The notes: generated by a model not told the origin, from the letters alone. DNA of 64,000 nt from Desulfobacula toluolica Tol2 (GCF_000307105.1 NC_018645.1:3619501-3683500), one strand, 5' to 3'; positions 25,214-34,369 are shown, numbered from the stretch's first letter. Made by a program: numbers and translations.

Positions 25214-25265
25214 AGGCTTGTCACCACCTTATCACCATCTTGTCACCAATATTGGTGACAAGCCT
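25214..25265. repeat. TTGTCACC repeats and nested palindromes beside the attachment site
   Basis: TTGTCACCA occurs twice, with a related TTATCACCA between them, in 25219-25249. The last copy forms a 22-bp perfect palindrome centred on 25250/25251 (half-site TTGTCACCAAT). AGGCTTGTCACC (25214-25225) can alternatively pair with GGTGACAAGCCT (25254-25265). Such direct repeats next to a core site are typical of integrase arm-type sites; a terminator for the upstream gene is the alternative. Confidence 0.6.
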
Positions 25266-25314
25266 TTAAAGCCCAAAACCCTTTATTGACAAGCGATTCG
25301 AGTTGAAATATCCG

Positions 25315-25359
25315 TTCGGGACGCTGGGGCCGGAGGTTCGAATCCTCTCATCCCGACCA
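25315..25359 (+). tRNA. 3' fragment of tRNA-Pro (CGG), likely att site
   Basis: 45 nt from the anticodon loop (TTCGGGA, anticodon CGG) through the T arm (GGAGGTTCGAATCCTCT) to CATCCCGACCA. The upstream 30 nt do not form a D arm or the 5' acceptor strand, so this is a fragment. 3' tRNA fragments mark the distal end of islands inserted by tyrosine integrases; the intact tRNA gene should be at the other island end, outside this window. Confidence 0.8.
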
Positions 25360-25699
25360 GCACCAATCAAGGGTTTTCAAAGTTTCCATTTCAAGACATC
25401 TTAATTTTATTCTGCACATTGTTTTTAATATAAACTATTTAATAAAAAATCAAAAATACAGATTAAAATATTTGGGCATCCAATTCGGTTAGTTACAAAT
25501 CGAATTATTATATAACTGCCACGGGCAGACTTGGTCTTTCATCCCTTTTTGCCCACAACAAAGATTTAAAGTCTCTGTATGAATTTTTTAAGACTTTACT
25601 ATAAAAACTTTATTAAACTAATATGCATCAAACAAAAAGAAAAAAACTCCAAATCAAGTCATATAAAAAAAAACATATCAACCGAATACTAATCATGAT
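25360..25699. other. AT-rich intergenic region, no gene seen
   Basis: 340 nt between the tRNA fragment and the end of the CobN-like operon. No ORF, RNA or strong terminator that I can support. A small hairpin CTGCCACGGGCAG lies near 25517-25529. Confidence 0.6.
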
Positions 25700-26137
25700 C
25701 TATTTGATAAAATAGCCGGCAACCCGCCATTTGCCATCCGTATCAATCATGACGGTAACGGATTCAACACTTTTTGCTTTATTGGCAAATTTAGAGACAT
25801 AGCGCAAAATCAAGTATTGACCATCAGGCATCCCAGGCAGAGATGCGGTTAACTGATCATGGAACAGATCCCTTGAAATCAAATTCCCCAAAGGGTCTCT
25901 GACCTTTGTAACGATTTTTTCCCACTTATGGGCGGAAACAGAGGATTTGAAAATCCGGGCCGCAGTTTCCCAGCTTTCAAAATAATTCTTGTTATCGACA
26001 AGAGCCATCCAATTTTGGGCTGAAATGATTCCATCTTCATTTTCAGCATCATCCCCCTTGGTTCCCTGGGCGAATCCAACTTTGAAAAAGACCAGACTGA
26101 TCAAAATGCTCAAGACGATTAAATTTCTTTTCTTCAT
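25700..26137 (-). CDS. DUF4019 secreted protein
   Basis: 145 residues with a signal peptide (MKKRNLIVLSILISLVFFKV, cleavage probably after GFA). The mature domain is a clear DUF4019: AQNWMALVDNKNYFESWETA, ARIFKSSVSAHKWEKIV, DPLGNLISRDL, GMPDGQYLILRYVSKFANKA and a final WRVAGYFIK. Likely periplasmic. Last gene of the minus-strand riboswitch operon, 3 nt after the CobN-like gene, so probably co-regulated by cobalamin. Function unknown. Confidence 0.88.
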   Translation of the reverse strand: MKKRNLIVLSILISLVFFKVGFAQGTKGDDAENEDGIISAQNWMALVDNKNYFESWETAARIFKSSVSAHKWEKIVTKVRDPLGNLISRDLFHDQLTASLPGMPDGQYLILRYVSKFANKAKSVESVTVMIDTDGKWRVAGYFIK

Positions 26138-26140
26138 CCT

Positions 26141-29100
26141 TTATCTCTCCTTTTTTCTTGCGCCGTAAGCGGCCAGGCCCATGACGGCCAAAACCGCTAA
26201 AACAGCCATCCATTCAATACCGGATGAGGTCATCTGTGTGGTATCATCCCGGTTTTTGATTTTTTCCATTTTATACCCTTCAACAACTTCGGCAATATCG
26301 TTGTTCAGGGATGAATCCTTTTTTTCCGATGTGGCCTCCTGTGCCGAAGGTGCAGGTGCTGCCAGTTCCTCCAGCAGAGCCTTTTGATCAGCCACCTGCT
26401 GTTCCATGGATTTTCCCGCCATCTGTTCCACAGCCAGCTTGAACTGTTCAACCAGCTTGGGGTTTAACACCCCGGGAATTGAAATAATGGAAATCACCAT
26501 CTGATTGAGTACGGGATTATTGCAGGTATGATCACAACAGGCAATCCCTTTTTGAATAACGCTTGTGGCATATTCGGCAGCCAGGGTTTCCAATATTGCC
26601 TGATCAGGCTCCCAATATCCTTTCCGGCTGGTTTCAAGCATTCTTGCCGTTATGGACTGGAATGCCCAGGGAGAAGCTTTATTAAAAAATTGATCCAGCT
26701 CAAGACCGTATTTGTCTTCCACATAGACTTCATAAACCTGCCGCCATTTGCTTGCATCAACCTTTTCAGGCGTGGTCATATTCCATCCCCAAAGATATTC
26801 AACAAAGTCGGCCATGGCTTTGGCACCGGCATAATCTTCTTTTTTCATACCGTCAATCCATTTGGGATTCAGATACCGGCTGCGCATTTCCCGGCCCAGG
26901 GTCTTTGCCATATCTTCCACATTGACCTTTCCCTTTTTCTGCTGCTGCGTGATCAAAGTTTCAGGTGTTTTTCCTGATTCATGACGCGCGGCCATGGAAA
27001 GTCCTCCCAAATACTGAAACATATCATCATTGTCCAAAAGACCGTAAACATTGGAGGATCGGGAATGAAGCGTGACATCAACGGTGGACAACTGTTCTTT
27101 TAACAGCCCCTTTGCCCGGATGCCCCATTGACCTGCTCCAAAGGCAAACCCCATGCGGTTTTCAAATACGTTCACCACCTGGTCAGGATTTTCCCATTTG
27201 GAAGAGCCGGAGGCCATTTCCGATACTCCGTTACCGTATGATCCAGGTGCTTCGGAAAAAACGCGGAACCTGGATATTTGATCAGCTTTTTCAGGGTCCA
27301 TCCCCTGTTTGATGAGACGTGTTTTTATATCCCTGTTATGCCGGGCAATCAGATTTTCAATATCCGTCTGTTTTGCAGCAAGCCTGATGGCCTTGTCCAA
27401 GTATAGCATTTTCTCAGGAAAAAGATCCCGGTACAAACCCGAGGCATTAATCATGACATCAATTCTCGGCCGGTTGAGCCGGTTGGCAGGAATCACGTCA
27501 ATTCCCAATACCCGTCCTGTTTTGGACCATCTGGGTTTTGTCCCGATCAGATACATAATGGTGGATTCATTCACTCCTTCATTGCGAAGGGTTTCAACAG
27601 CCCACAGAACCACGGCAACATTTTGGGGATAACTGCCGTTTTTCATGATATGGTTTTCAATGATCTTCCGGGCCGCTTTTTTCCCCAGGCTCCAGGCGGC
27701 AGGACTGGGCAGCTTGCCCGGGTTGAATCCATAGAAATTTCTGCCCGTGGGCATGGCGTCCGGATTTCTGACAGGATCATTTCCCGGTCCTGGTCGAATG
27801 TATCTGCCGTCAAGGCCGCTGATCATGGCATTAACTTCATCCCTGCCGGATCTTGCAAGCCTTGATGCAAGATCTTTTTTAGTCTGTTCCGGATTCCATT
27901 TGAGAATTGCATCTGCCATTTCAGTAGTCTCATCAGGATCAGGGGAACGGCCAAAGGTGTGCATGCCAAATGGAATCAAATTTTCCTTGATCTCCTCAAG
28001 ATAATGTCCCAAAAGATGTACCATTTCATCCTGGGAAACATCCTCTCCAGCAGTTTGAGAGGAATATTGACCATCATCTTGAGTATGATCTTGACCGTGC
28101 TTATGGTTGTCAGCAGTGGTCTGGATATCCTTTAAAATACCTGTCTTTTTTGCCAGAGCCATAAGCTCTTTGAATTTTTCTTCTGCCGTGACGCTCTGCC
28201 GTGCTGTGGCCCGTTCATATTCATTTGCCAGTTCTGCCATACGGCTGTAATCTTCATGCAGATCCGCTGTTTTCAAGATCGGCGTCAAATGAGAAATAAT
28301 GACCCCTCTTCCCCGTCGCTTTGCCTGAATGCCTTCCCCCACATCATCCACAATATAAGGATAAATATTGGGGATATCACTTATCAGAACTTCCGGCGGG
28401 CATGAAGGTGAAAGCCCGGCCTGTTTACCCGGAGTCCATTCATAGGTGGAATGAGTCCCCAGATGGATAATGGCATCGGCCTTAAAATGTTTGGACAGCC
28501 AGAGATAAACCGCCAGATACTGGTGATGGGGATAAAGTGTGGTGTCATGATAAAGCTTCATGGGATCATCTCCCCATCCACGGACAGGTTCGGGAAGCAG
28601 GATCATGTTTTCAGCCTGAACAGCCGGAATAATAAAATCCTTGCCGTGTATCATTATCCCGGACTCTTCAGGCCCCCCCCACTGTTGAATAACCTTGTTC
28701 TTAAAATCTTGAGGAAGGTCTTCAAACCAGTGATTGTATGTTTCAACCGGCAGGCGCACCACCTTGCCGGTTGAAATCAGCTTGTCAAGTTCTCCGGGTG
28801 CCCAGGACCCGATGTTTCTGGCTGAACTGAGAATCAGCTCTTTTATCTCTTGTTCGGAAAGGGGCTTCCCGGTTGTATACCCATTTTCCTTAAGGGCCTG
28901 AAGGATGGTTTCAAGACTTTGAAATACATTCAGATAAGAGGCTCCGATATTCTGTTTTCCCTGGTGATGGTTGTAAAACATAATGGCCAGTTTTTTTTCA
29001 GGATTGGGCTTTTGCTGGAGAGCAATCCATTTTTTCAGCCTGGGGATAAGCCGGTCAATATTTTCCATGACCGGTCGGCTCAGGAAAAAAGATTTTTTTG

Positions 29101-30085
29101 TTTTCGGGTCAACAACCTTTTGCTTGGCCGAAAGCACGTTGGGCTCAACCAGGCCGGACAGTTCAGGTACGGCCAGAGACCAGGCCACCTCAATGGAATC
29201 AATACCAACAGGACTTTTTCGCCAATGGTCGATGGTGTTTTTATACAGGCTGACCGCACTTATTACAGGTACGTCCAGCTGATTGAGCAGCAGGCCAAGT
29301 TCCGGAGTCAAAGCATTATAAAACTTAAAGGAATAGGCCAGCACCAGGTCCACCCTGGCTGATCCTGATTCATCCAGAAGAAAAGATTTCAAGATGTTCT
29401 GCTCACGGCCAAAACAGGGCATGACATTGAATCCATTATTTTCAAGCTGCTGAATCAACGTATCAATGGGTGCCTTCTGCCCCTTAGTGAGAAAGGATGA
29501 AAAAAAAACCAGGCCGATTCTTGGACATTTTGAATCAAATCCAGGCCGATTTTTTTGCCAGGTTAAAAAATCTTTGACCCGAATGAAAACATCAGGGGCA
29601 TCCGGATGATACACGCCAAGCCGGGGGATTTTGAGCACCTTGTCATAGGATATGGTATTGTCAATGTGGCGATGGGCGATCAGGCGAAGCATGTTTTGAA
29701 TATTTTCTTTGGAAAGGTTGCTGTAATACTCTGCCACCTTAGAATCAAACACAAACCCTTTTTTTACGAGCGATTCATTATCAAGGGAACCGCGAAGAGC
29801 ATATATGATTTTTGAATCAAGATCAATATGATCCGTCAAAAAAGTTTCAAATTCCCGGCCCATGACATCCGCGACAATAATGTTTGTTCCCTGGATCTCT
29901 TGTTTTATTCTTTGAGCATCCCGTGTCACGTCATGACTGGTGATGACCTTAATATCAATGGGAAGATCAAGTTTTTCTACAGCCATGCAGGCAAGATAAG
30001 AATTATGATCCAAAACCATAAAAGCCATATCCGCTGCATACAGATGCCATGGCCAGAAAAAAAGAAGAACAATCAAACGTTTCAT
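26141..30085 (-). CDS. cobN: CobN-like chelatase, secreted and membrane-anchored
   Basis: 1314 residues. N-terminal signal peptide (MKRLIVLLFFWPWHLYAAD), a full CobN/BchH-type large chelatase body (for example HLGTHSTYEWTPGKQAGLSP, EAPGSYGNGVSEMASGSSKW and TLHSRSSNVYGLLDNDDMFQ), and a C-terminal helix plus basic stop (EWMAVLAVLAVMGLAAYG, ARKKER). Canonical CobN is a cytoplasmic ATP-dependent cobalt chelatase subunit working with CobS and CobT. Neither partner is in the window, and the export signals place this one outside the inner membrane where ATP is absent. Gene order with DUF2149, a MotA/ExbB-like channel and DUF2162 is a known conserved set. I infer a role in metal or corrinoid handling in the envelope. 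Confidence 0.88.
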   Translation of the reverse strand: MKRLIVLLFFWPWHLYAADMAFMVLDHNSYLACMAVEKLDLPIDIKVITSHDVTRDAQRIKQEIQGTNIIVADVMGREFETFLTDHIDLDSKIIYALRGSLDNESLVKKGFVFDSKVAEYYSNLSKENIQNMLRLIAHRHIDNTISYDKVLKIPRLGVYHPDAPDVFIRVKDFLTWQKNRPGFDSKCPRIGLVFFSSFLTKGQKAPIDTLIQQLENNGFNVMPCFGREQNILKSFLLDESGSARVDLVLAYSFKFYNALTPELGLLLNQLDVPVISAVSLYKNTIDHWRKSPVGIDSIEVAWSLAVPELSGLVEPNVLSAKQKVVDPKTKKSFFLSRPVMENIDRLIPRLKKWIALQQKPNPEKKLAIMFYNHHQGKQNIGASYLNVFQSLETILQALKENGYTTGKPLSEQEIKELILSSARNIGSWAPGELDKLISTGKVVRLPVETYNHWFEDLPQDFKNKVIQQWGGPEESGIMIHGKDFIIPAVQAENMILLPEPVRGWGDDPMKLYHDTTLYPHHQYLAVYLWLSKHFKADAIIHLGTHSTYEWTPGKQAGLSPSCPPEVLISDIPNIYPYIVDDVGEGIQAKRRGRGVIISHLTPILKTADLHEDYSRMAELANEYERATARQSVTAEEKFKELMALAKKTGILKDIQTTADNHKHGQDHTQDDGQYSSQTAGEDVSQDEMVHLLGHYLEEIKENLIPFGMHTFGRSPDPDETTEMADAILKWNPEQTKKDLASRLARSGRDEVNAMISGLDGRYIRPGPGNDPVRNPDAMPTGRNFYGFNPGKLPSPAAWSLGKKAARKIIENHIMKNGSYPQNVAVVLWAVETLRNEGVNESTIMYLIGTKPRWSKTGRVLGIDVIPANRLNRPRIDVMINASGLYRDLFPEKMLYLDKAIRLAAKQTDIENLIARHNRDIKTRLIKQGMDPEKADQISRFRVFSEAPGSYGNGVSEMASGSSKWENPDQVVNVFENRMGFAFGAGQWGIRAKGLLKEQLSTVDVTLHSRSSNVYGLLDNDDMFQYLGGLSMAARHESGKTPETLITQQQKKGKVNVEDMAKTLGREMRSRYLNPKWIDGMKKEDYAGAKAMADFVEYLWGWNMTTPEKVDASKWRQVYEVYVEDKYGLELDQFFNKASPWAFQSITARMLETSRKGYWEPDQAILETLAAEYATSVIQKGIACCDHTCNNPVLNQMVISIISIPGVLNPKLVEQFKLAVEQMAGKSMEQQVADQKALLEELAAPAPSAQEATSEKKDSSLNNDIAEVVEGYKMEKIKNRDDTTQMTSSGIEWMAVLAVLAVMGLAAYGARKKER

Positions 30086-30115
30086 GAGGTGTTTCCTTAA
30101 TTACAGCAACAGTGT

Positions 30116-30457
30116 TTAATCCGGGATATAAATCATTGAACCGTTTGCCAGTTTATAGGCGGTTCCAAGACGCTCTCCTTTGCCTTTGGCTTTTTCTTTG
30201 GTCACTTTTACAGCGTCTATTGTTTTCCCTTTTTTTGAAATAATTTCCATCTGGCCGTCTGCAGATTTTTTAACAATGGTCAGTTCAGATGTCTGCGACA
30301 GCAGGTCCTCAATATGATATGCACCAAACAGGGCAATCAAAAGTCCCACAATAAAGACAAGGCCCAAATCAAACAGGTTGGCAACGCCTGACATTGGATC
30401 ATTGTCGGAAAAACCTGTGCCCCGGTTCTGTTTAGGTTTCAGATATCTCATGACCAT
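30116..30457 (-). CDS. DUF2149 protein (ExbD-like position and topology)
   Basis: 113 residues: short cytoplasmic N-terminus, one transmembrane helix at about 25-45 (VANLFDLGLVFIVGLLIALF), then a periplasmic basic domain ending MIYIPD. The opening GTGFSDNDPMSGVANLFDLG is typical of DUF2149. Size and topology match ExbD/TolR, the partner of ExbB/TolQ. It overlaps the end of the ExbB/MotA-like gene by 26 nt in another frame, which ties the two together. Confidence 0.85.
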   Translation of the reverse strand: MVMRYLKPKQNRGTGFSDNDPMSGVANLFDLGLVFIVGLLIALFGAYHIEDLLSQTSELTIVKKSADGQMEIISKKGKTIDAVKVTKEKAKGKGERLGTAYKLANGSMIYIPD

Positions 30458-31043
30458 GTGTATCTCCTGTTAACAATTCAGCAGCCAGTTCCATATTTTT
30501 GATATCCTGCTCAACCCACCGGCGCTGAATTGTAAAATAAAAATAGGCCAGCAATCCCAAGGCCATGCCCACAACTGTTGTGGTAAACGCAACCACAAGG
30601 TCCTGGCTCAACTGACCCAGATCTCCCTGACCCAGGGATGCCAGTCCTGTGCCCATGGGGATAAGCGTGCCGATCAGCCCCAGTCCCGGCCCGATCCGGA
30701 TCATTATTTTCAAGGGATCAAGGGATTTCCACATGCGATGCTCAGCATCCCTTAACAGGTTGACAACCGGAATGGGATCATATGATCCTTTTAAGGATTC
30801 CAGGGCCTGGACAATCCTTGTCACCGAAGCCGGAAGACTGTTTTGATATCTGCCTGACATCATTTGTTCCGGCAGGTTCTGATCCTGTTTTTTAAGTCGG
30901 CTTCTTTCCAGCCAGAGCCTGAAAAAGGTGCCGGAATAGACCAGCATCCAGACAAACAAACAGGACAAAATCAGCAATACCGGCAAGAACAGGGAAGAGG
31001 CAATCAAATAAATAAATGTTTTTAATACAGCCATTATCTGCAT
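30432..31043 (-). CDS. MotA/TolQ/ExbB-family proton channel protein
   Basis: 203 residues with three transmembrane helices: about 10-33, 112-132 and 148-170. MIRIGPGLGLIGTLIPMGTG followed by LASLGQGDLGQLSQDLVVAF and TTTVVGMALGLLAYFYF is the conserved channel region of the family. Together with DUF2149 it probably forms a proton-driven motor that energises the TonB-dependent receptor of this operon or the CobN-like protein. The gene starts 3 nt after the DUF2162 stop. Confidence 0.92.
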   Translation of the reverse strand: MQIMAVLKTFIYLIASSLFLPVLLILSCLFVWMLVYSGTFFRLWLERSRLKKQDQNLPEQMMSGRYQNSLPASVTRIVQALESLKGSYDPIPVVNLLRDAEHRMWKSLDPLKIMIRIGPGLGLIGTLIPMGTGLASLGQGDLGQLSQDLVVAFTTTVVGMALGLLAYFYFTIQRRWVEQDIKNMELAAELLTGDTHGHEISET

Positions 31044-31045
31044 GT

Positions 31046-31768
31046 TTATTCTCTTTTTAAAGGGTTAATAAAGCCTGTAATCAAGGCGCTTATGCTCAGG
31101 ATGAGCAGGATGATTTTCTCCCGGGACAGCTCAAACATACTGTCTGTGAAAGATATCCTGTAAATTTTATCCAAATCGGCAAATTGTGGAATCACAATGA
31201 CCGAAAGAATAAAGTAAACGGCAATATAAAGCATCAGCCTGCCCAGAAATGATTTGGCAGCTCCCTGGTTAGTGACCAGGCGTCTGACAGTGAACGCCAC
31301 AACCAGGCTGATCAGAATAAAGCCTGCATAGAGAGCGAAAAAAACCACGGAATTATCCGGATAAATAGCACTGACAAAACTACAGGATAAAAGGATGACG
31401 ACAAAACAGACCGGACAGGGCACCACCAGGGGAATCCATCCCCTGGTGGATGTTTGTTTTTCATGGCAGTTCTTTATCAGATTGCCCCCCCAAACCAACA
31501 GCAACAAGGCTAAAAGGAGATGAAGGGTCATCCCGCTCTTGAAAAACGCCTGCAGCAGATCAATATGCGCCATCAGATCGACGTTCAGCAAAACAGCAGC
31601 AGCAACGGCAAAGACAATGCCGTACCCTGCCATGAACAGCAGGGTTGTCAGAAGTTGTCTTGTTCTGCCGGGCGCCTGCAGAAAAACATAAGATAGCCCT
31701 CCACCGCTTTTAACGGCAAAAGCCCCGGTTGATAGAAACAGGCCCAATATCAGCGATTTAAGTTCCAT
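31046..31768 (-). CDS. DUF2162 membrane protein (putative transporter)
   Basis: 240 residues, about seven transmembrane helices. MELKSLILGLFLSTGAFAVK, SGGGLSYVFLQ and VPCPVCFVVILLSCSFVSAI are DUF2162 hallmarks; the CPVC cysteines could bind metal or form a disulfide. Family members occur with CobN-like and MotA-like genes in bacteria and methanogens. Proposed transporter; the substrate is unknown but B12 control points to cobalt or a corrinoid. Confidence 0.85.
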   Translation of the reverse strand: MELKSLILGLFLSTGAFAVKSGGGLSYVFLQAPGRTRQLLTTLLFMAGYGIVFAVAAAVLLNVDLMAHIDLLQAFFKSGMTLHLLLALLLLVWGGNLIKNCHEKQTSTRGWIPLVVPCPVCFVVILLSCSFVSAIYPDNSVVFFALYAGFILISLVVAFTVRRLVTNQGAAKSFLGRLMLYIAVYFILSVIVIPQFADLDKIYRISFTDSMFELSREKIILLILSISALITGFINPLKRE

Positions 31769-31834
31769 TTAGTCATTTACCTTATAACAGAACAGACACT
31801 GGTAAAGTCTGGGCTGTGTTTTTTTAATATCGAA

Positions 31835-33823
31835 TTAAAAATCATATCTCATACCGACATAGAAATTTCTTTCCGGCATGGGGTATCCTTTTATATATTC
31901 ATATTCTTCATCAAACAGATTGTTGATACTGGCATTTAATGCCAATCTGCCTTTTTTATCCGTGGCAAATAAAACTTTGGTAATGGTCAGATCTGCAACG
32001 GTAAAATCCCGGGCTTTTATATCCTGATAAGGCCATCCGCTCTCATAATCGGTTATTGTCTTTTCTCCGAAATAGGCAAAATTAAGTCTTGCTGAAAATC
32101 CATTCAAATCAGATACTGAAATACCATAAGATGCTGTTAAATCTGACGTCTCAAAAAGATCAGCACCCGTTATCCTGTCCTCATATTCCGTCAGATAGGT
32201 AAATCCGACAAAGGGTCTGATTTCAAAATCCCATCCAAAATAATCGCCAATATCAACACTTAGATTTCCCTCAAAACCGGATATTCTGGCTTCTCCGACA
32301 TTATCCCATGATCTGTCTCCGTTTGCCCGGGTGACAGATTCTATTTTGTCCTTAAAATCAGTATAAAAATACCCCAGAGAACCGGACAAGGAGAGGTAGA
32401 AAACATCCAAACCGCCTTCGCAGGTTTTGCTTGTTTCAGGCGAAAGGTCTGGATTACCCACATAGTTGCTGCCAAAGACAGAGTAGGCGGCAGCCATCTG
32501 ATCCGCACCCGGCATAACAAAGGCTTCGGAGTAACCTGCCCGCAGTTTTAAATAATCCGTCAAAAGATAGGAAATACCAATATTAGGCGTCAGGTGATTG
32601 TCGTCCGCAGTCTTGCCTGCAGGGTCTATGACCTCCACCTCATAGGTATCATACCGTAATCCGGCAGACAGAGTCAGCCGGTCATCTAAAAGTTTTAGTT
32701 TACCCAATAAAAATCCTGCAGGATTGTCATAAGATGTTTTTTGGGGATTCCAGGACGCTTCAATATCGTAATCCGCCCAGTCAAAACCGGTGGTAATAAG
32801 CGCCTGCCCTAAATCAACTGAAATCTGGGCCTGGATACCTTTGCTCTCTGTTTTTTGTTCGGAAAGGATTGCGTCATCCCATCCATCAGGGTTGCTGCCG
32901 GTTGGATCATTCCATGTATCCTCATCTTTACCCTGGAAATATTTTAATTTCCAAACAAAGCGTGAATCTGTTGTCTGGCCGTCCAGTACGATATCAAAAG
33001 AATAATTTGATTTGTCTGTATAATCATCCAGATCATTCTGGCTTAAATAACTTGGAGAGCCGGCTTCATCCACATTAAAACCGTGATAAAGAAATGCAAT
33101 TCGATTATTGGGAAACGGTGTATACCCCATATTCATGCTGATGCTTTCCCTGCTGTCAAACCCGGTATTATGGTATTTTGTTCCACTGGCTGTGGTATAA
33201 TCATCTTCCGTCTCTCTTGTGACACTGCCGGAAAAATCAAACCCATTATACTCTCCTGCAAAACCGGCACTGATATCTTCATGCCCGAAACTGCCCAGAT
33301 TCCCTTCACCAAAAGCAGATAATTTGCCTTTTCCCCTTCGGGTAATCACGTTCACAACCCCACCGACAGCGGCAGAACCATATAAAACAGATGCCGGCCC
33401 TCTGATGATTTCTATACGCTCAACATTTTTGGTCATAATTTTTGCCACATTTCCAGTGCCCGATCTTCGACCGTTAAGCAGGATAAGAACATGCCCTTTC
33501 AGGTCATTCCCATGGGAATCTGTTCTAAATCCCCTGATGCCTATGGTAGTAAGATTTCCAGGATATTTTTTGATGGCACCGATGCCTTTTTGCGCTAAAA
33601 GATCGCCAACATCCCTGGCAGACGACATTCGGATTTCCTGCTCATCAATCACGGCAACATTATTGACAATCTCTTTTTTGGATTCTGCAACTCTCCCTAC
33701 TGTTACAACAATATCCTCAAGTTTTGTTTTGGATTGATTTTTATCAGAAGCTAAAGCCTGCCCCATGCCAGGCAGCAGCAACATGACAACAGCCAGAAGA
33801 ACTGCCGATACGGATTTATTCAT
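31835..33823 (-). CDS. btuB: TonB-dependent outer-membrane receptor, BtuB-like
   Basis: 662 residues. Signal peptide to about residue 25 (ALASDK), TonB box EDIVVTVG, plug domain (SSARDVGDLLAQKGIGAIKK, LILLNGRRSGTGNVAKIMTK, VERIEIIRGPASVLYGS, AAVGGVVNVITRRG) and a barrel ending YVGMRYDF with the terminal Phe. Ligand inferred from the cobalamin riboswitch upstream: B12 or another corrinoid. First gene of the operon, 66 nt before DUF2162. Confidence 0.9.
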   Translation of the reverse strand: MNKSVSAVLLAVVMLLLPGMGQALASDKNQSKTKLEDIVVTVGRVAESKKEIVNNVAVIDEQEIRMSSARDVGDLLAQKGIGAIKKYPGNLTTIGIRGFRTDSHGNDLKGHVLILLNGRRSGTGNVAKIMTKNVERIEIIRGPASVLYGSAAVGGVVNVITRRGKGKLSAFGEGNLGSFGHEDISAGFAGEYNGFDFSGSVTRETEDDYTTASGTKYHNTGFDSRESISMNMGYTPFPNNRIAFLYHGFNVDEAGSPSYLSQNDLDDYTDKSNYSFDIVLDGQTTDSRFVWKLKYFQGKDEDTWNDPTGSNPDGWDDAILSEQKTESKGIQAQISVDLGQALITTGFDWADYDIEASWNPQKTSYDNPAGFLLGKLKLLDDRLTLSAGLRYDTYEVEVIDPAGKTADDNHLTPNIGISYLLTDYLKLRAGYSEAFVMPGADQMAAAYSVFGSNYVGNPDLSPETSKTCEGGLDVFYLSLSGSLGYFYTDFKDKIESVTRANGDRSWDNVGEARISGFEGNLSVDIGDYFGWDFEIRPFVGFTYLTEYEDRITGADLFETSDLTASYGISVSDLNGFSARLNFAYFGEKTITDYESGWPYQDIKARDFTVADLTITKVLFATDKKGRLALNASINNLFDEEYEYIKGYPMPERNFYVGMRYDF

Positions 33824-33957
33824 ATTTTTCCCCTTTTAAATCGGGGGAACGCGAAAAAAAGCTCACAGCAGGAATAAAAAAATAAAATTAATTTTACATC
33901 CCGATATTGCTCAGGCAACTTTTTTTCAAGGCCTCCCCTTTTTTGCCGGGGATTTGC

Positions 33958-34000
33958 AAAAAAAAACCCCGGACCATTTATTGATAATGATCTGAGGTTC
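33958..34000 (-). terminator. Terminator in the riboswitch leader
   Basis: Minus-strand stem ACCTCAGATCATT / AATGGTCCGGGGT (13 positions, one mismatch, some G-T pairs), ATCAAT loop, followed by nine T. It lies between the riboswitch and the receptor start codon, so B12 binding probably controls termination here. Confidence 0.75.
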
Positions 34001-34064
34001 CCTGATTTTTCCACAGATTGGATTTGCCCCACCCTTGTCCACGAGGTATGACAGATTAAACTTT

Positions 34065-34222
34065 TTCAGGCAGGTCTTCTGACTTTCGGGTCATCCTATT
34101 AACTGCGTCTTCCCAGCGTTATAAAGCCAGTGACATAAATGCAGCGTTCGTCTCCGATCACAGCGGCGGGCCCATCCCTGATTCGCACAGGGTTCCCTAT
34201 TGTGCCTTAACAGGCACCTGAA
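34065..34222 (-). ncRNA. Cobalamin riboswitch
   Basis: On the minus strand: GGTGCCTGTTAAGGCAC paired element, AGGGAACCCTGTGCGAATCAG then GGATGGGCCCGCCGCTGTGA, the B12-box-like TGTCACTGG, CGCTGGGAAGACGC, and closing GTCAGAAGACCTGCCTGAAA. These match the cobalamin riboswitch core in order. It controls the receptor-DUF2162-channel-DUF2149-CobN operon, normally switching it off when cobalamin is plentiful. Confidence 0.93.
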
Positions 34223-34274
34223 ATTTTTATATTGACTTAAATTAAAAAAGAATCTAAGTCAATATAAAAATTTC
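34220..34274. repeat. 20-bp perfect inverted repeat between divergent transcription units
   Basis: Arms at 34220-34239 (contains TATATTGACTTA) and 34255-34274 (contains TAAGTCAATATA), 15-nt AT-rich spacer. It lies at the 5' end of the riboswitch RNA and 14 bp before the rplU -35. Candidate regulator site or part of the B12-operon promoter. Confidence 0.7.
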
Positions 34275-34287
34275 AAATATGTTTATC

Positions 34288-34316
34288 TTGACAAATTCAG
34301 ACAATAAATATAGAAT
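34288..34316 (+). promoter_or_regulatory. Promoter of rplU-rpmA operon
   Basis: TTGACA (34288-34293), 17-bp spacer, TAGAAT (34311-34316): a near-consensus housekeeping promoter, 54 bp before the rplU start. Confidence 0.75.
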
Positions 34317-34369
34317 TCAGAGTTTTTTAAAATTGCGAAAAGTATTGAAATAATAAGGAGAGTTTAAAA

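Noticed and set aside
25285-25359. Complete tRNA-Pro gene
   Set aside because: The 5' acceptor strand, D arm and 5' anticodon stem are absent; only the part from the anticodon loop on is tRNA-like.
28850-29362. Long plus-strand frames inside the CobN-like gene
   Set aside because: They are antisense shadows of a clear 1314-residue coding sequence.
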